From positions 62,001 through 126,000 of the forward strand of contig NZ_RCHC01000007.1 in NCBI RefSeq assembly GCF_003664645.1: a DNA stretch of 64,000 nucleotides, read 5' to 3'. Made by a program: the position numbers and the translations under genes. This stretch comes from Acinetobacter chengduensis. Its GTDB lineage: Bacteria; Pseudomonadota; Gammaproteobacteria; Pseudomonadales; Moraxellaceae. The notes under the pieces were generated by a model. The model was not told where the DNA came from. It saw only the letters and a program-made list of their open reading frames with translations, and made no database searches. Of the stretch, positions 7,063 through 16,224 are shown piece after piece. Numbering within the stretch: position 1 is the stretch's first letter; each line of letters begins with the position of its first letter.

Positions 7063-8010
7063 ATATTTTAATGACATGGTCACAGCTTTCACCTGATCAA
7101 ACATGAAATCTAAACATCGGTGTTCGGTAAATTTCTGCAACACCTGAGATCTGAACTCTTGCTCAGACATCTTTTCTTTAGCACTAATAAAAGCATACGG
7201 TAGCACCACAGCATCCTTAATTAAATCTGCGATATCAAACACCAAAGCTCCACGGCGAGTTTTGCCATGCATCACCGCAAAGCCGTGCGGAATACCTAAT
7301 ACCCAAAGTGTGGTTGCTGCTAAGCCGTAGGCCAAATAATTCCCATGATTTAAAAAATCATTTGCTAAATCCCCTTGTTCAGGGTTGCGGCTAAAATCTT
7401 TCGAGCCTGTACGTGTCGCAGCAATTTTATATAGCTGCTTGGTGGTAGTAGCTTCAGCAAGCAATAAATCGCCAACTTTATTTAAATTTGGAATTTTCTT
7501 TTCAAAACCATCTAAAGCATTTTGAACATCTAAATCATCCAAATAAAAGCCTTCGGCTTTTAAATCACGATCTTTGTCCCAAACTTTTCGGATAAATTCA
7601 ATCCGTGCAAGCTGGAACTGTTTAGCAACCTCTAAACGCTTCTGATCATCAAACCAGAATTGCATCCATCCTTGCATATACTCCGTGGGTCTATATTCAC
7701 TTTGTGGTGTAATCCATTCAATTTCACAGCCCATAAATAACGGCGTTCCACCACCGCCACAAAAACCTACTAAAACACCCGCACTAGCAAGCATACGCAT
7801 GGCGGCTTGTGTGATAGATGTGCCTGTACCAAGCATAATTACAGTAGTATTGGCAATAGGAATATTCCAATACTGATTTTCACTTTTCGCTTCGGTCAGA
7901 TACAGAACACGACCATCCTTTTGCATGACACGGCAATATTCTAAGTAATACACATTGGCACGTTTAGAATGTAATATCGCCTTCAAATCTGATGAATTTA
8001 GTTGTTCCAT
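7054..8010 (-). CDS. cas1: Cas1, CRISPR integrase (type I-F)
   Basis: The product is 318 residues, about the normal I-F Cas1 length. Cas1 is the metal-dependent integrase that, with the Cas2 part of Cas2-3, inserts new spacers. By comparison with the known I-F pattern the metal ligands appear to be E186 (LLAEATT), H248 (VMHGK), D259 and D262 (FDIADL), all present. It is the first gene of the leftward cas operon, with its own promoter at 8041-8068. Read-through from cas1 would enter the 36-residue ORF region, whose guide target overlaps the cas1 stop codon. No clear ribosome site precedes the ATG. Confidence 0.95.
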   Translation of the reverse strand: MEQLNSSDLKAILHSKRANVYYLEYCRVMQKDGRVLYLTEAKSENQYWNIPIANTTVIMLGTGTSITQAAMRMLASAGVLVGFCGGGGTPLFMGCEIEWITPQSEYRPTEYMQGWMQFWFDDQKRLEVAKQFQLARIEFIRKVWDKDRDLKAEGFYLDDLDVQNALDGFEKKIPNLNKVGDLLLAEATTTKQLYKIAATRTGSKDFSRNPEQGDLANDFLNHGNYLAYGLAATTLWVLGIPHGFAVMHGKTRRGALVFDIADLIKDAVVLPYAFISAKEKMSEQEFRSQVLQKFTEHRCLDFMFDQVKAVTMSLKYFK

Positions 8011-8040
8011 TTTTATTTATAATCGTAAATTATTTAATTT

Positions 8041-8068
8041 ATTATAAAAAAATTATGTCTTAATTCAA
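8041..8068 (-). promoter_or_regulatory. Sigma70-type promoter of cas1
   Basis: TTGAAT (8063-8068) and TATAAT (8041-8046) are separated by 16 bp on the minus strand, placing the start near 8034, about 24 nt before the cas1 ATG. The -10 matches consensus exactly. Confidence 0.6.
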
Positions 8069-8086
8069 TTCGACTAAAAATCTATT

Positions 8087-8103
8087 ACGACAATATATGT
8101 CGT
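8087..8103. promoter_or_regulatory. 17-bp palindrome upstream of the cas1 promoter
   Basis: ACGACA-ATATA-TGTCGT is a perfect inverted repeat centred about 30 bp upstream of the cas1 -35 box. This is a position typical of activator or silencer sites. No cognate regulator can be named from sequence. Confidence 0.45.
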
Positions 8104-8660
8104 TTATATTTTTCTAAATTTTAAATAGATCTCTTTTAAAAAAAAGTTTATGAGAGGCGCTTATTTAATTTAAAGCACACGCCTACTTGTAAGTGAAGAA
8201 TATATTATGAGGATTCCTCCCATCTAAGAAATAAGTCTATTTAACTCATCATAAAGAATGCTGTTTAGTACAAATTTTTTATTTCTTAAATTCTAATTCT
8301 TTAGATCATTCTTTTAAAATCTGTAATAGCCACACTTTTAACTAACTCATTAACTCAATCATTTTAGTGAGACTAAACTTCTAAGTAGGATTTCATTTTT
8401 AATTCACTATATGGAAGTTATTCTCATCCTTTTTCTACGCTGTTTAACCATCGAGCACGTTTGTGCCACATCATAGACATCCGTCAAATAGACAGAAGCC
8501 CATTCGAATATTAAATGAAATGCTTCAACTTCTAATCGTGTGCCATGATCACATAACAAATTCAAAAATTCTTGACGTAAATTTAACTGCATTATCGGCA
8601 AAAAATACCGATTATAAGGATAGTACGGTTAAGGCTAGACTTTACTCAAGACAATAAAAA
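8104..8660. other. Cas-upstream intergenic stretch, mostly featureless
   Basis: Between the cas1 control region and the ancestral tRNA terminator there is AT-rich DNA with no convincing full-length gene. It contains one short minus-strand frame (8407-8592), described separately. No CRISPR repeats were found here. Confidence 0.5.
8407..8592 (-). CDS. Doubtful 61-residue hypothetical protein
   Basis: From an ATG at 8592 the frame reads MQLNLRQEFLNLLC and ends in a basic QRRKRMRITSI tail. A longer version would use TTG three codons upstream. There is no clear ribosome site and the product is not recognised. The composition is protein-like and it is the longest frame in a 650-bp gap, so it could be a small gene or a remnant. 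A short dyad (ATCGG/CCGAT) spans the start region. Confidence 0.25.
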   Translation of the reverse strand: MQLNLRQEFLNLLCDHGTRLEVEAFHLIFEWASVYLTDVYDVAQTCSMVKQRRKRMRITSI

Positions 8661-8694
8661 AGGGTTTTAAACTACTGATTTCGCTTAAAACCCT
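8661..8694 (-). terminator. Ancestral terminator of tRNA-Val, left behind at attL
   Basis: The arms AGGGTTTTAA and TTAAAACCCT (10 bp) enclose a 14-nt loop, followed on the minus strand by TTTTTTATTG. It lies 19 bp beyond the left direct repeat, exactly where the tRNA-Val terminator would have been before the island inserted. Confidence 0.7.
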
Positions 8695-8712
8695 TATAAC
8701 ATAACGTTTAGA

Positions 8713-8731
8713 ATATTGGTAGGTATATCCA
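8713..8731. repeat. attL: 19-bp direct repeat of the tRNA-Val 3' end
   Basis: ATATTGGTAGGTATATCCA is identical to 22346-22364, which includes the last 15 nt of the tRNA-Val gene. The sequences diverge at once on both sides. This marks the far end of the island relative to the tRNA. Confidence 0.85.
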
Positions 8732-8998
8732 ATACCAAACAAAATAACAAAGTATTGATTATAAACAGTTTATTAAAACACTCCGCAAAATGATACATAC
8801 AATGATACAAAATAAAATATACTAGCCGATTCATTAAGTACTTAATATACGGCTAGATATGATTAAATATTTTTTCATTATTCCATCAATTTTCTATGTC
8901 CTGACAATCAAAATAAGTAACTTGCCTAATTATTTTTTGTCAGGTCACAGGAAAGAAAGTATCTTCAAACTATAAAAAGTTTCAACTATTTTTAAGTT
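8732..8998. other. Left end of the island, non-coding with integrase-arm-like repeats
   Basis: Two TGATACA heptamers start 12 bp apart (8791-8797 and 8803-8809). The same pair, with the same spacing and orientation, occurs at 22207-22225 by the other end. They look like arm-type binding sites of the tyrosine integrase. No gene is seen in this stretch. Confidence 0.5.
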
Positions 8999-11900
8999 TT
9001 AAGACACAATTTTTCTAGAGCGGATTAAGTGTTCACGTAAATAGTAAGCTCTAGCAGAACCCGTTTCAATAATTCCATTTAACAGAACAAGACAAATTCG
9101 GTACATCTTTTGGCTTAACATTCCTCTGTTTTCCACCTGTAAATACCGTCCAATAGACATCTCCAAATAAAATGCCGTATTCCGTTGTTTTGCTATTAAA
9201 TCAGAATTTTTAGTAACTTTATCTGCTAAAATCTGAATACCCCTATCAAAAAATAGATCATAAAAGTTATAAATTAATGAGGATAAGGCTTCAAATACAT
9301 GACTATTATTTGCAGACTGCTTTGCAAAGGCTAATAGATGTTCAGCACCGTGCTCCATACATTTTCGATCACTTTCATGACCTTGCCAAGGTGTATCTGC
9401 ATATAACTCACCACGTAAGAGTTTATTTAAGTCGCTTTGTAATCCTCTATACCGCTCATTAACATCATTTAATGCAATTTTATGTAATTCAGGTTCCAGT
9501 ATCTTCCATAGAGACCATATTGCATCAAAATCATTGTCATTTTCTGCTGCCACATCAAATGATAATTTTACAGAATAAATAAAGCTCGGTGCCCTTGAAC
9601 ATCCAGCAATCATTAGTTCTTTGAATGGCATAAAGCTATGTTTTTTCGAGTATATTATTTGTTCAACAAAGCAGTCTTGCATTTGCCTTTTTATATCATG
9701 GTGGATTTTTTCTGCATCATTCGTATGGTAATTACTATATTCAGAGTCAAAGATAAAGTTTACTAATTTTTTAACTAAATCAATTTGCTGGCAATCTGTT
9801 GGATTAAGAGGAATCATTAACATAGGTAGATGTAGCAACCACGCTGCGTGACTTTCTAAAGTAATATCATCAACAGAATAATTAAAAGCTCCTTCAATTA
9901 ATTGCTGGCGAAAGTCTTTCAGCTTCAGCCACCATTGCTTCTGAGCATCTTCAAGATTTTTATCTTTCAAATAGTGAAATCTAGTACTCACTTTTTGTGT
10001 CTCTCGAAATTTGGCGTACTCAATCACTCCATTTAAACATTTGGCTGCAAGGTTACCATCTATTGACCACAGATAATCTCTTACACCCTTAGCACCTAAA
10101 GCAGAAATATTATGATTGGCATGCGTTAACGTAGCGGCTAAAGCAAAGTGTAAATTGCTCAATTGTTCTGGTTCTAGCTCTAATTCGAAAAGCTTTGGCA
10201 GAATAAAAGCACATGCACCATTACCAAAGTGTATTTGGTTATATCTAAAACCTATCTCTGGAGTATCTGCTGCTTCCAAGACTGAATCTACAATGATCTC
10301 AAAGCACCATTCAATATCTATTACTGCTAGGCTATCAATACTATCGCGGATACAAACTGCTGCTACAGTCTTAATGGCTTCAACTGCCAATTGTAAGTAG
10401 TCTGATACTTTATTGGCTTGTAAATCAAACAATAATTGCTTGGCGGCTTCTAAAGCATCTTTATATGAAGCAAAATACTCTTGTTTAAATTGTTTCTTTT
10501 CAAACAGTTCTCTTGCCCATAAATGTAGCCCGATTATAGAACTATCAAATTTATGCTTTTGATCGAATTCTTGTTGGTGTTGTTTTAAGTCTTCAGGTAA
10601 TTCAGATGAATTCTGAAATAATATCCGATCATTTTCCTTATCATCAATAGCCACCCATGTTCTTGTATCTACTCTATTAACAAGATATTTGAGGGGTCTT
10701 TTATTACTAACAGACGCCTTATTTTTCAAGTTGTCTACTATTTGAAGAACATCCTCCCTTAGATCAGAAAACTGAAGCCTAGTTAATAACGTCTCTATAG
10801 TATCTTTTCTCCAAGGTCTAAGTGCAGACTCTTTTCTTTCCTCAATATATACACTAGTCATGACATCATTATCATAAGCATTGAACCAGTGAGGCTGGTC
10901 TCCACCCATTTCACTAACAACACGAGCTAAGTCAAGAGAATACAATTCTGCATTATTCAATATAGGAAATACCGCCTTTCTTACTTTATCTGGAAATCCT
11001 ACAGCAATGGATGCGAGCACTGAAGTAATCAGTACTGAGTTGCTATTTTTTAACAAATAATCATAAATCCAATCAACTTCATGTTCTTCACCAATATTAT
11101 TGATGTAATCCACTAGCCAATTTTCTAAAGCCATCAAAGCACATTGCAATACATAAGGTATACCTGAATGCCCCCTATATCCTGACCAAAACTCTGTAGT
11201 TACAAACTGGTCAACAGTTGTACCATCATTTAAAACTAATGTTTCTGAATATATTTTGGAACCTGATTTTAGATTAAATTCCTTGTATTTTTCAGTTGAA
11301 AAATTACATAGATTAACAATGAAATCCAGACCTTTTCTGGGGTGATATTTTAATAAATATGCAAATGGTCCTTTTGCCCCACTTGGTGCGAAAAAATCAT
11401 GATTTTCATCTAACCCAAATCGTTCTTCTCCCCCCACACTCTCATATCTGTATCGACTGTCTTCTTTTCTTTGCTCGAATACCCATTCATGCATTGCTAG
11501 TTTTATTATAAAATCTGGAAGACATTTACATAACATCGGCACATGGACTCCAATCAAAGCCATACTCGTTAACTGATCTACATAGCTCAATCTTCGAGGA
11601 TTATTTTTTGATACAAAAACATCTTGTGCCATTAATTGGTCGAATTCAGGTTCAATTGTTGGTAATACTTTAAGTAAAACACCAAGAATTTTTTTTCGGC
11701 TGTCTTCATTTCGATAGGCATCTTTTAAAGGCTCTAATAACCAAAGAGCTAATAATCCAATGACTCTAGATTCTTCTGGTAAATCATCATAAATACTTAT
11801 GACCGCACACCAATCATCTATTAACTCAACAATATGATTCAAAGTAGATTTACTTAAATTACTTCTAGACTCATAGATAAAATTAAATAGTGCCCCCCAA

Positions 11901-14080
11901 CTTTTACCATATGGTATTAAAAACAAGGTCTGGATTATCCCAGATTTTTTATCTAGTTTCAGTGAATTACTAAAGCGAGAATTGGGTCTTTGACAAGTGA
12001 TTCTTAAAATAAAACAAAAACGAATGAATAATGCACAATCATCTTTAAGAAGATCGTTTCTCATTAATTCTAAAAATATCTCAGGGGTATCATGCTGTAA
12101 AATCGCTGCAATAGTTTCATCTTTCCAAAAGCTATCAATATCATCAGCACTTAATATATTCTCAACAATATCACAAGCAGATGTATCAAATTTTAATCGA
12201 CAATATAACCATAGTCTAAATGCTCTACTTATGGCAGGCTCATTTCCGATAGCTGATAAAAAATGCGTCACATTATCCAAGTTATTTTTATATTGATCTT
12301 CAATAAACTCCTCTAATGCCCAATCCTCCAAAACATCATGTGGTAAGCTAATAGTTGAGTTTGTTTGATCCCGATAAATTAGGTTATCTTCTTCTAATTT
12401 AGATATTACTTCTGGATCAAATGGATCTGCTGAGATACCAAACACCATTTTTTTTGCTCGCTGTGTAGCAATTTCAATAAATGTTTTTCTGCGTTTTACA
12501 GGCATACCAGATTTGCGATCTTGCTCTTTAGCTATAACTGAAGACCAGATAGTCTTTTTAAACTCAATTTCCGTATCACCTGTTTGGAATTGTGCTCCAT
12601 TACTAATCGCTCGGACGGCTATTTCAATAAAAAAGGGTATCCTAAGAATATTTCCTAATTCGTCATTTGAAGTTAGTGCCTTAAGCTCAGGAAGATGTTC
12701 ACAAACTTGTTGCAATTGTTCTTCAGAAAAACCCTTGATATTTACGCTACTAAATTTGATTCCGTTCGGTTGCAGAAAGTTAAAGGAAAGCTGTTGAAAT
12801 GCATAATCACGTCCTGTTGCAATGATAGTCCAGCCTGCCTGCTGTTGAATAAATTGAAGTAAGTCAATGAATGCATTTTGATGATCAAGTTCTAAAACTT
12901 TTTCAATAGACTCTATAACGAGAATTTTCTCAGACAGTAAAGAAAAGTACCCTCCTATTTGGCTTAAGTTTGATTGCATACCTATAGATGAGAAAACATC
13001 ATTAAGATGACTACAATCTAAATCTTCGGCTCGTAGATAAAAAACTGGGACATCTTTAGCTTTGCTTGAAATAAAATCTTTTACGATACCCGACTTTCCA
13101 GAACCTCTAGCACCTGTTACAAATAGAAAATTACTTTCCTCAAAAGATTCTGAAATTTTAGCTAAACACTCCACTCTATTAACATGAAATCCTTGAATTG
13201 TATTTGAAATACCTCTAAAGATATGATTTCCACGTTCTTGAAACTTTAAAAAGTCTGCTTCAAAGTTAACTTTACTTTTAACCGTAAATAACTCTCTAAC
13301 TTCACTCGGCATATTTTCATAAGTTAAAATCCCTGCATTCTGATTAAACTCCTGAACACATGTAATAACTTTAGATAAAACAAGTGATGGTGGTTCATCA
13401 CAATAACATTGAATTAGAGAGCACAATAAATGGGCAACTACGGAATATTTAGTATCCAAGTCAAAAGATACAATATAAAAAATTCGTAAAAAGCTCCATA
13501 ACTCTTCATCCGAAATAGGCTTTCCTTGATTTGCACGTGATAATTGGACTCTAAAAATATTTAATCTATTTATCTTTGTTTTACTAGTAAAGCCTTTAGT
13601 CGTAATTTTCTTGATGAAATCTATGGAATTTGAGGAATATCTAGCCCACTCTAATATAGGCAGCGTATTGTTAATGTCATGTTGAGAAAGTAGCCCTGTA
13701 ATCAATGCGATAGAATCATTTTCTCGATTGAAACTTTTGTTTTTATAATCATTCCATGCGCTGATCATTACTTCAGTGAACATTGAATCTTCAGCTTCAC
13801 TTACTGATATTTCATGTTTTATTTGAGCATACAACTTACTCGAATTGCCAAAATTATTTGATGCACTCAAAACAAAATCATCTATATGAGAACCATCATA
13901 TTTATTTTGAAATTTTAATTCTTTAGCTCTCATATTTTGAGATAAGCAAGGGATACAAGATTGCGTAAATAGTGCAATAGCAAATGATGCTTGAACCCTA
14001 GTCTCAAAATTTACGCCCCCACCTCCCGTTGAGAAAGGATTACTTTGTTTCTTTATATCTAGGCTCATTTCTTTGCTCAT
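8999..14080 (-). CDS. Nuclease-STAND ATPase-helical repeat protein, Avs-like antiphage candidate
   Basis: The product is 1693 residues. The N-terminus carries STGGGGVNFETRVQASFA and a PD-(D/E)XK-like core with DD at about 67-68 and QIKHE at about 86-90, resembling Cap4/Mrr-type effector nucleases. A P-loop NTPase follows, with GARGSGKS near residues 323-330 and a hydrophobic Walker B-like ILVIES about 60 residues later. The remaining 1000-plus residues are alpha-helical, repeat-like sequence. This effector-STAND-sensor order is that of AVAST (Avs) proteins, which detect conserved phage proteins and then activate a nuclease. It is encoded alone at the island edge, divergent from a serine recombinase. 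The exact Avs type cannot be set without structure or search; another STAND clade is possible. Confidence 0.65.
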   Translation of the reverse strand: MSKEMSLDIKKQSNPFSTGGGGVNFETRVQASFAIALFTQSCIPCLSQNMRAKELKFQNKYDGSHIDDFVLSASNNFGNSSKLYAQIKHEISVSEAEDSMFTEVMISAWNDYKNKSFNRENDSIALITGLLSQHDINNTLPILEWARYSSNSIDFIKKITTKGFTSKTKINRLNIFRVQLSRANQGKPISDEELWSFLRIFYIVSFDLDTKYSVVAHLLCSLIQCYCDEPPSLVLSKVITCVQEFNQNAGILTYENMPSEVRELFTVKSKVNFEADFLKFQERGNHIFRGISNTIQGFHVNRVECLAKISESFEESNFLFVTGARGSGKSGIVKDFISSKAKDVPVFYLRAEDLDCSHLNDVFSSIGMQSNLSQIGGYFSLLSEKILVIESIEKVLELDHQNAFIDLLQFIQQQAGWTIIATGRDYAFQQLSFNFLQPNGIKFSSVNIKGFSEEQLQQVCEHLPELKALTSNDELGNILRIPFFIEIAVRAISNGAQFQTGDTEIEFKKTIWSSVIAKEQDRKSGMPVKRRKTFIEIATQRAKKMVFGISADPFDPEVISKLEEDNLIYRDQTNSTISLPHDVLEDWALEEFIEDQYKNNLDNVTHFLSAIGNEPAISRAFRLWLYCRLKFDTSACDIVENILSADDIDSFWKDETIAAILQHDTPEIFLELMRNDLLKDDCALFIRFCFILRITCQRPNSRFSNSLKLDKKSGIIQTLFLIPYGKSWGALFNFIYESRSNLSKSTLNHIVELIDDWCAVISIYDDLPEESRVIGLLALWLLEPLKDAYRNEDSRKKILGVLLKVLPTIEPEFDQLMAQDVFVSKNNPRRLSYVDQLTSMALIGVHVPMLCKCLPDFIIKLAMHEWVFEQRKEDSRYRYESVGGEERFGLDENHDFFAPSGAKGPFAYLLKYHPRKGLDFIVNLCNFSTEKYKEFNLKSGSKIYSETLVLNDGTTVDQFVTTEFWSGYRGHSGIPYVLQCALMALENWLVDYINNIGEEHEVDWIYDYLLKNSNSVLITSVLASIAVGFPDKVRKAVFPILNNAELYSLDLARVVSEMGGDQPHWFNAYDNDVMTSVYIEERKESALRPWRKDTIETLLTRLQFSDLREDVLQIVDNLKNKASVSNKRPLKYLVNRVDTRTWVAIDDKENDRILFQNSSELPEDLKQHQQEFDQKHKFDSSIIGLHLWARELFEKKQFKQEYFASYKDALEAAKQLLFDLQANKVSDYLQLAVEAIKTVAAVCIRDSIDSLAVIDIEWCFEIIVDSVLEAADTPEIGFRYNQIHFGNGACAFILPKLFELELEPEQLSNLHFALAATLTHANHNISALGAKGVRDYLWSIDGNLAAKCLNGVIEYAKFRETQKVSTRFHYLKDKNLEDAQKQWWLKLKDFRQQLIEGAFNYSVDDITLESHAAWLLHLPMLMIPLNPTDCQQIDLVKKLVNFIFDSEYSNYHTNDAEKIHHDIKRQMQDCFVEQIIYSKKHSFMPFKELMIAGCSRAPSFIYSVKLSFDVAAENDNDFDAIWSLWKILEPELHKIALNDVNERYRGLQSDLNKLLRGELYADTPWQGHESDRKCMEHGAEHLLAFAKQSANNSHVFEALSSLIYNFYDLFFDRGIQILADKVTKNSDLIAKQRNTAFYLEMSIGRYLQVENRGMLSQKMYRICLVLLNGIIETGSARAYYLREHLIRSRKIVS

Positions 14081-14185
14081 TAAATACAGTTTCTTATGAA
14101 ATAAATGATTAGGCTTAATTATAGATTTACTAAATTTTACCTATATAATTTATCAAATAACTATACTCAAAAAATAATAAAATTA

Positions 14186-14271
14186 AATGATAAATAAACT
14201 ATCATTAGACTATATAAATTAATTAAATGATAGTATTATCATAATACCTGAAAAATTATAGATAAATGATA
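14186..14271. promoter_or_regulatory. Phased AATGATA operator repeats between ATPase and recombinase genes
   Basis: AATGATA occurs at 14186, 14226 and 14265, at 40 and 39 bp intervals (about four helical turns). The first two are paired with inverted copies (TATCATT at 14200-14206; TATCAT at 14237-14242). The array occupies the divergent promoter region and ends at the recombinase start codon, so it is a plausible recombination or operator site. Confidence 0.5.
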
Positions 14272-14272
14272 A

Positions 14273-14872
14273 ATGACTACTAGAATTTATGTACGTGCAA
14301 GTACAAAAGACCAAGATGCAGAAAGAGCTTTAGATGATTTGCGAATGTTTGCTAAATCCATTAAAGGTGATGTTAACGAATATATAGAGAATGAATCAGG
14401 GACAAAATTAGATAGACCTATTTTAAATCAACTATTAGATGAATCAAAGCACGGCGATACGTTACTGGTTGAGAGTGTCGATCGCCTATCTAGACTTTCC
14501 CAAACTGACTTTGATGTTTTGAAAGGACGTATAAAAGAAAAGGGCTTAAAGCTCGTTGTAGCTGATCTACCGACTACACACATGCTATTTAGTTCAAACG
14601 ATACCATTACAAGCTCTATTCTAAATCTAGTAAACAACATGCTTATAGATTTGTTAGCTACTATGGCTAGATTGGACAATGACAAACGTAGAGAACGTAT
14701 AAAGCAAGGCTTGGTGAGAAGTGGATACAAACCAAGTGGGAAAAAAGCGGATACAGAAAAACATGCTAGAATTAGAGAGTTAGCTAAGAAAGAGCTTACA
14801 AAAGAAGAAATAGCTAAAGCTGTTGGTTGTGGTATAGCTACTGTATATAGAGTATTGAAAGATGTTAAGTAA
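14273..14872 (+). CDS. Serine recombinase (resolvase/invertase family)
   Basis: The product is 199 residues, the usual size for Tn3-type resolvases and Hin-type invertases. The N-terminal catalytic domain shows YVRASTKDQDA with the nucleophile serine near residue 10, VESVDRLSRLS with conserved arginines near 65-70, and a long helix ending with basic KRRERIKQG. The C-terminus carries a helix-turn-helix (KEEIAKAVGCGIATVYRVLK). It is divergent from the large ATPase gene and preceded by phased repeats, so it may both recombine at and repress that region. No transposase or second recombination site was found, so its substrate is unknown. The next gene overlaps its end by 11 nt. Confidence 0.88.
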   Translation: MTTRIYVRASTKDQDAERALDDLRMFAKSIKGDVNEYIENESGTKLDRPILNQLLDESKHGDTLLVESVDRLSRLSQTDFDVLKGRIKEKGLKLVVADLPTTHMLFSSNDTITSSILNLVNNMLIDLLATMARLDNDKRRERIKQGLVRSGYKPSGKKADTEKHARIRELAKKELTKEEIAKAVGCGIATVYRVLKDVK

Positions 14873-15566
14873 AAATAAAAAATTTGATTTAGCTACAACC
14901 CTGATAATTATTTACTTAGCTTTACTTACTATATCTATAGCTCTATATGCTCTTATACAAATTTATGTAGAAGATAAAGGTACAGCAACAAATCTAATGA
15001 TATGGTCAGCTACACTGTTTCCAACAATAGCATTGCTATATACATTTAATACATGGAGAAAGCAAAAAGGTAGTGAAGTTTTATCTAAATTATCAGAAAT
15101 TCTTTTTTTTGAAATAAAAGAGTTTTTTGATATTAGTAAAAAAATTATGGAAGAACACAGAGATGATATATTAGACAAAGTGCTAAATAATATAGAGATA
15201 CCAAAGTCTAAGTCGGATACTGAATTAACAAATAATTTGAACTTACAATTTGAAAATATAATCCATAAGGTATACTTAATTTATAAGTACACAAATAACA
15301 ATGATATAAAAAAATATGTTAATGAATTTAATGATTCTTATATAGAGTATACAACATTTAGAAAAAATATATATTTTGGGATGAAAATTATTGAAAAAAC
15401 TGAAACAACACTTAAATCAGTTGCAATAGATAAAAACAATAAAGATGACTATCTTAATCATAGAGATGAACTTTCTAAACTATATGTAAATTTAAATAAA
15501 TCTGCTTCTAATTTATCTGAAGAAATATTTAAATATATATTTCATATTGATGATAAAAGTGCATAG
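14862..15566 (+). CDS. Two-TM membrane protein with long cytoplasmic coiled region
   Basis: The product is 234 residues and not recognised. Two membrane segments are clear: residues about 11-33 (TTLIIIYLALLTISIALYALI) and about 43-62 (LMIWSATLFPTIALLYTF). A lysine- and glutamate-rich helical region fills the rest. The gene starts inside the recombinase frame, so the two are probably co-transcribed and coupled. It is even more AT-rich than its neighbours, which fits recent transfer. Similar 2TM-plus-helix proteins occur in phage-defence loci, but no role can be assigned. Confidence 0.6.
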   Translation: MLSKNKKFDLATTLIIIYLALLTISIALYALIQIYVEDKGTATNLMIWSATLFPTIALLYTFNTWRKQKGSEVLSKLSEILFFEIKEFFDISKKIMEEHRDDILDKVLNNIEIPKSKSDTELTNNLNLQFENIIHKVYLIYKYTNNNDIKKYVNEFNDSYIEYTTFRKNIYFGMKIIEKTETTLKSVAIDKNNKDDYLNHRDELSKLYVNLNKSASNLSEEIFKYIFHIDDKSA

Positions 15567-15781
15567 CCACACCAGAGCTTGTAAATTATTTTGTGTAAGC
15601 TAAATTTTTTTATCGCTTACCGAACTAAATCGTAAATTACCGCTAATGTTGGTAGAGCCTCATTCCTTAAAAGCGAATCCAATATTGTTGATAATATTAC
15701 TATTTACTTAAAATCAAACCCTGATAATGGTGTTTTTACATAGATTTACAAGCATAAACAAGCACTTATGAAATATGCAAA

Positions 15782-15804
15782 AGCAAGATTTCATCAATCT
15801 TGCT
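15782..15804 (+). terminator. Terminator between convergent genes
   Basis: AGCAAGATT-TCATC-AATCTTGCT (9-bp stem) is followed by TTTTTT. It serves the rightward recombinase-membrane protein unit; the preceding AAAA gives weak activity on the other strand. Confidence 0.8.
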
Positions 15805-15834
15805 TTTTTAAAAAGTGGCTATTATAAAGAAAAA

Positions 15835-16176
15835 TTATTTACGAATATATTCAGGAAAAGCCTTTAATAAATCAGTACACATTACTGATTTACCTCTTTC
15901 AGACTCATTTCGATCAAACTCAGCCATACCAAATTTTAAGACTTCTAAACCTCTTTCTTGACCTAATTCGTGCTCAAAACATTTCCTTGAGTCATCAATG
16001 AGCTCTTGATTATATTGACTATAACCACATTGAAACTGTGCCCTGCTTAATAAACCATGTAGAGAAACAACTTGTTCACAATACGTTGGTTGTTCGCCGT
16101 TTGCAGGCTTTAATGCTTCTTTTGCGAAAACAGTGCTACCTAAAAAAAGTAAAATAAGAATTATAATATTCTTCAA
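15835..16176 (-). CDS. Small exported protein with four cysteines
   Basis: The product is 113 residues. It has a classical signal peptide (MKNIIILILLFLGSTVFA, cleavage after VFA near residue 18). The mature part has four cysteines, in YCEQ, FQCGY, KCFEH and MCTDL, consistent with two disulfides in the periplasm. No family is recognised. It follows a 324-residue membrane protein gene on the same strand by 48 nt and may be co-expressed with it. It lies in the integrated element, so it is cargo or an element-specific envelope factor. Confidence 0.6.
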   Translation of the reverse strand: MKNIIILILLFLGSTVFAKEALKPANGEQPTYCEQVVSLHGLLSRAQFQCGYSQYNQELIDDSRKCFEHELGQERGLEVLKFGMAEFDRNESERGKSVMCTDLLKAFPEYIRK

Positions 16177-16224
16177 TTAACTACACTCCATATAAAATAC
16201 TAAACAATTAATTCATCTTTATGC

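Noticed and set aside
1..8010. A full CRISPR array inside the window
   Set aside because: No run of regular repeats was found. Only the two degenerate repeats at 6759-6841 occur; the main array should lie left of base 1 behind cas6f.
8713..8731. A second tRNA gene
   Set aside because: Only the last 15 nt of a tRNA plus 4 flanking bases are present; it is the att duplicate, not a gene.
14428..14730. 100-codon minus-strand frame inside the serine recombinase
   Set aside because: Antisense shadow of a gene with clear catalytic motifs.
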